Positions 61,217 to 64,000 of a stretch of 64,000 bases of DNA are shown here, in pieces. Made by a program: the position numbers and the translations under genes. Source of the stretch: Gemmatimonadaceae bacterium (lineage in GTDB: Bacteria > Gemmatimonadota > Gemmatimonadetes > Gemmatimonadales > Gemmatimonadaceae); contig DASXUN010000010.1 of the NCBI GenBank assembly GCA_036504815.1, forward strand, positions 1 through 64,000. The letters run 5' to 3'. How positions within the stretch are numbered: position 1 is the first letter of the stretch; each line of letters opens with the position of its first letter. A model generated the notes under the pieces. It had not been told where the DNA came from. It worked only from the letters and a program-made list of their open reading frames with translations, and made no database searches.

Positions 61217-63526
61217 CTAGACTCCGTCCAGCGCGCTGCGTACGGTCGCGAGCAGCGTGCGGGTGTCGAACGGTTTCTGCAGGAATTTCGCCCCGTGCTG
61301 AAACGCGCCACGGCTGGCAAAGACGTCCGCCGCGTGTCCCGACATGAAGACGGGTCGAAGGGTGGGGAGCAGTTCCAGCAACGCCGCCGCCAGGTCGCGT
61401 CCATTCATGACCGGCATCACCAAGTCGGCGAGCAACAGGTGCACCGCCCCCGGATGTTCACTGGCAATCCGCAGCGCCTCCACCGGTCCGCTCGCGGCGA
61501 GCACCTCGTAGCCCTCGTTCTGGAGCACGCGCTGGGCCAGCCGAAGCAGCGCGGGCTCGTCCTCGACCACGAGGATGGTCTCGTGACCGCGTGACACCGG
61601 GACCGCGGGCTCGACGGGCCGCCTGGGCGGCACTTCACCTTCAAAGCGCGGCAGGTAGATGGCAAACACCGCCCCCGCGCCCGGCTCGCTCTCGACGGTG
61701 ATGAAGCCCTCGTTCTGCCGCACGGCGCCGTAGACCGAGGCCAGCCCGAGCCCGGTTCCTTCGCCGAGCGCCTTGGTCGTGAAGAACGGCTCGAAGATGC
61801 GCGCGCGCGTCGCCTCATCCATTCCGCGGCCCGTATCGCGGACGGAGAGGCAGACGTACTCACCGGGCGCCGCGTCCACGTGCGCCTCGCAGAACGCGGC
61901 ATCCACCGAACAATTGCCGGTGGCAATCGTCACGTGGCCCACGTCGGCGATTGCGTGGCGCGCGTTCAGGGCGAGGTTGGTCAGGATGCTGGCCACTTGC
62001 GTCGGATCCACCTTCACCGGCCAGACGGAGTCCGCTGGCTCGAACGTGACGTCGACGCTCTCCCCCAGCAGCCGCTGCAGCATGCGCATCTCGCCGGCAA
62101 CGGTATCGTTGAGGTCGAGCACCACCGGGTCGGCGTGCTGCCGCCGTGCAAACGCCAGCAACTGGCGCGTCAGCGCGGCCGACCGCTCCGCCGACTTCCG
62201 GATTTCGACGAGTTCTTCGTAGAGGGGATCGCTGGGGGCCACCTTCATCAGCGCCAGCTCCGCCGACGCGAGGATCACGCCGAGCATGTTGTTGAAGTCG
62301 TGTGCGACGCCGCCCGCCAGGCGGCCCACCGACTCCATTCTCTGGATCTGCTCCACCTGGGCCTGCAGCCGGAGCCGCGCATCCTCCTCGCGCTTGCGGT
62401 CGGTGACATCCTGCACGGTCGAGATCATCAGGTCCTGCTCCGGCAGCGGGATGTTGCTCGCCGAGATCACGCGCTGCTCGCCACTGGCGGTCGTGATCGG
62501 GATGTCCTCCCAGTGCATCCGGTCGATGTCCCCGGACATGAGGTCTGCCATGATCCGCGTCCGCATCTGCTCGCGGAAGATCGGATCGCGGTAGACCTTC
62601 TCGAAGAAGTCGTCGACGCCTTCGATGCTCCCCGGCTCCACCCCGTAGGTGCGCTCGAACTTCGTGCCGATGTAGAGCTGCCGCCCCGTGGAGATCTCAT
62701 TGACGGCGAGTCCGAGCGGCAGGTGCTCCAGCAGCGTCTCCACGAAGCGGCTGCGCCGGCGCAACTCCTCCTCGGCCCGCCGTTGCCGGCTGACGTCGCG
62801 GATCACCAGGAACTGCACGGGCCGGCCGCCGAGCGTGGTCGGGACCACGCTCACGTCCACGGCGGTGCTGCCGCCGTCGAGCCGCCGCAGGGTGAGCGGC
62901 CGCGGTGCGGCCGGTCCATCCTCAGCGGACGGGCTGCGCATCAACGCCTGCACGTCGTCCCACGACTCCGGGACAAAGCGATCGCGCAGCGGATGACCGA
63001 TCAGCTCGGCCTTGCCCGCCGCCCCAGACATCCGCAGGGCCATCGCGTTCGCGTAGGTGACCTCCCCCTCGTCCACGATGAACACACAATTCGGGGCCAG
63101 TTCGACGACGGCCCGAAAGCGCTCCTCGCTTTCCCGCAGGTTCTCCGTGATGCGCCGCATCGCGGTGATGTCGCGGCGCGTCACCACGACGCCCAGTATC
63201 TCCCCGTCCGTGCCGCGGAGCGGCCACGCGCTGGAGAGCATCACCCGCTCGGGATCCACCGCCACCGGCAGCTCAAGGTCGCTGAAGCTCTCGCCCTGCT
63301 CGGTGACGCGGCGCAGGAGCGGCTCGATAATCGCCCAGACGTCGGGGCGCACGATCTCGCGCACGGATCGGCCGAGATGGGCGTCGGACGGCAGCCCGTT
63401 GGCCGCGGCGGCCGGGGCATTGATGCGCACGTAGCGGAGGTCGCGATCGAGCACGGCGATGCCCAGCGGACTCATGCCCATCAGGCTGTCGAGGATCACC
63501 TCGTCCAGACGATCCGCAGGGGTCAT
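61217..63526 (-). CDS. Multi-PAS hybrid histidine kinase with receiver domain
   Basis: A 769-residue soluble hybrid kinase (no membrane helix). PAS 1 about 15-125 (DSLMGMSPLGIAVLDRDLRY), PAS 2 about 140-255, PAS 3 about 265-385, then the kinase core with H-box RLAGGVAHDFNNMLGV, N-box NLALNARHAI, G1 VRDTGRGMD, G2 GTGLGLASVYG, then a C-terminal receiver (about 640-769) with phospho-acceptor Asp in LLLADLVMPVMNG and Lys in LQKPFD. The start is ATG 63526, overlapping the aminotransferase stop as ATGA. It sits inside a metabolic operon, between aminotransferase and omega-amidase. Confidence 0.93.
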   Translation of the reverse strand: MTPADRLDEVILDSLMGMSPLGIAVLDRDLRYVRINAPAAAANGLPSDAHLGRSVREIVRPDVWAIIEPLLRRVTEQGESFSDLELPVAVDPERVMLSSAWPLRGTDGEILGVVVTRRDITAMRRITENLRESEERFRAVVELAPNCVFIVDEGEVTYANAMALRMSGAAGKAELIGHPLRDRFVPESWDDVQALMRSPSAEDGPAAPRPLTLRRLDGGSTAVDVSVVPTTLGGRPVQFLVIRDVSRQRRAEEELRRRSRFVETLLEHLPLGLAVNEISTGRQLYIGTKFERTYGVEPGSIEGVDDFFEKVYRDPIFREQMRTRIMADLMSGDIDRMHWEDIPITTASGEQRVISASNIPLPEQDLMISTVQDVTDRKREEDARLRLQAQVEQIQRMESVGRLAGGVAHDFNNMLGVILASAELALMKVAPSDPLYEELVEIRKSAERSAALTRQLLAFARRQHADPVVLDLNDTVAGEMRMLQRLLGESVDVTFEPADSVWPVKVDPTQVASILTNLALNARHAIADVGHVTIATGNCSVDAAFCEAHVDAAPGEYVCLSVRDTGRGMDEATRARIFEPFFTTKALGEGTGLGLASVYGAVRQNEGFITVESEPGAGAVFAIYLPRFEGEVPPRRPVEPAVPVSRGHETILVVEDEPALLRLAQRVLQNEGYEVLAASGPVEALRIASEHPGAVHLLLADLVMPVMNGRDLAAALLELLPTLRPVFMSGHAADVFASRGAFQHGAKFLQKPFDTRTLLATVRSALDGV

Positions 63527-64000
63527 ATGCGCTCCAGTCGCTCGATGGCGGCGTCGAGCGTCGACGCGTGCTTCGCGAAACAGAGCCGCACGATGCGCTG
63601 CGCCGGCGGAGACGCGGCATAGAAGGGCGAGAGCGGGATGGACGTGACGCCGTGCGTGGTGCACAGCCAATGCGCAAACGCCGCGTCGCCCAGGTCCGAG
63701 ACGGCCGAATAGTCCACGAGTTGAAAGTAGCTGCCGCCCACCGGCAGCGCGCGCAGCCGGGTGCGTCCCAGCTGGGCGCGGAAGCGGTCGCGCTTGGCCT
63801 GGTAGAACGCGCTTAGTGACGCGTGATGCTCGGGATGCTCGCGCAGCATCCCCGCGAAGGCCCACTGCGCCGGCGTGGACGTGGCAAACGTGTTGTACTG
63901 GTGCACCTTCCGAAACTCGGTGGTGAGCGCCGGCGGGGCGACGCAATACCCCACCTTCCACCCCGTGCAGTGATACGTCTTGCCGAACGAGGAGACGACG
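63523..64000 (-). CDS. PLP-dependent aminotransferase, YbdL-like (partial, 5' end outside window)
   Basis: The C-terminal 158 residues of a class I/II aminotransferase. The visible part begins at the edge with VVSSFGKTYHCTGWKVGY, in which the Lys of FGKT binds PLP, then RKVHQYNTFATSTPAQWAF and LPVGGSYFQLVDYS and GVTSIPLSPFY, ending CFAKHASTLDAAIERLERI. These blocks match the YbdL/kynurenine aminotransferase group, which uses methionine and other hydrophobic amino acids. The neighbouring YafV-like amidase supports a role in methionine keto-acid recycling. The N terminus lies beyond position 64000. Confidence 0.9.
   Translation of the reverse strand, partial: VVSSFGKTYHCTGWKVGYCVAPPALTTEFRKVHQYNTFATSTPAQWAFAGMLREHPEHHASLSAFYQAKRDRFRAQLGRTRLRALPVGGSYFQLVDYSAVSDLGDAAFAHWLCTTHGVTSIPLSPFYAASPPAQRIVRLCFAKHASTLDAAIERLERI

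Overview
This 64 kb window is high-GC (roughly two thirds G+C) bacterial chromosome, densely coded, with about 55 genes, no rRNA or tRNA that I could see, no transposase and no phage genes. The gene content and style (many secreted hydrolases with Ala/Gln-rich signal peptides, GTG starts, long GTGA/ATGA-overlapped operons, multi-PAS histidine kinases, LspA, LpxR-like and lipoprotein genes implying a diderm envelope) suggest a free-living soil, sediment or water bacterium, most likely Gemmatimonadota or a close neighbour. That placement is an inference from gene style, not a marker-gene result. The longest stretches without a gene are about 250-275 bases and each is described below.

Layout. 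0-4.6 kb: S-adenosylhomocysteine hydrolase (ahcY) behind an ArsR-methyltransferase fusion regulator with a readable promoter/operator, a GH16 glucanase and a rhomboid protease. 4.8-12.2 kb: a redox locus with two very large multiheme c/b-type fusion cytochromes (19 and 13 haem motifs), a tetrahaem cytochrome, and a divergent seven-haem NapC/NirT protein resembling the quinol oxidase ImcH. 12.3-25.2 kb: a DUF2339 membrane protein, an NrfJ-like lipoprotein, pdxH, a TrpF homologue, a methyltransferase, an NAD-binding protein, lspA, hrpB, a PAS/GAF histidine kinase, two DinB-clan proteins, a short MscL and a rhodanese. 25.2-35.2 kb: a complete group 1 membrane-bound [NiFe]-hydrogenase system read leftwards as small subunit, large subunit, cytochrome b, protease, hypA, B, F, C, D, E. 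35.4-47.8 kb: secreted or periplasmic hydrolases (phosphodiester glycosidase, LpxR-like, serine hydrolase, M42 peptidase, single-domain asparaginase, GH35 and GH2 galactosidases), plus a phosphoribosyltransferase and MsrB. 48.0-51.8 kb: a three-gene TPAT-type TRAP transporter operon (TatT, DctP/TatP, fused DctQM). 52-58.4 kb: a hypothetical secreted protein, a CDF transporter, M61 and M1 metallopeptidases, an SGNH-like secreted protein and a 56-residue basic, proline-rich protein. 58.5-64 kb: a leftward cluster of a YbdL-like aminotransferase (cut by the window edge), a hybrid histidine kinase, a YafV-like omega-amidase, a cobalamin-binding candidate light sensor without a DNA-binding domain, and a PAS protein.

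Working together: the hydrogenase, its cytochrome b and the membrane multiheme cytochromes can be read as one respiratory theme, H2 oxidation into the quinone pool and quinol oxidation by ImcH/CbcL-like proteins, though the final acceptor is not visible here. Sulfur-amino-acid recycling recurs at both ends (ahcY with its regulator; YbdL-like with YafV).

The most unusual non-coding signal is a family of intergenic elements (1-83, 4601-4770, 14956-15130, 45116-45240, 51774-51892). Each has short purine-rich tandem units on one side and their reverse complement on the other, around a central loop or GC hairpin. All lie directly at gene 3' ends, three of them between convergent genes. They look like giant hairpins that may act as bidirectional terminators or mobile non-coding repeats.
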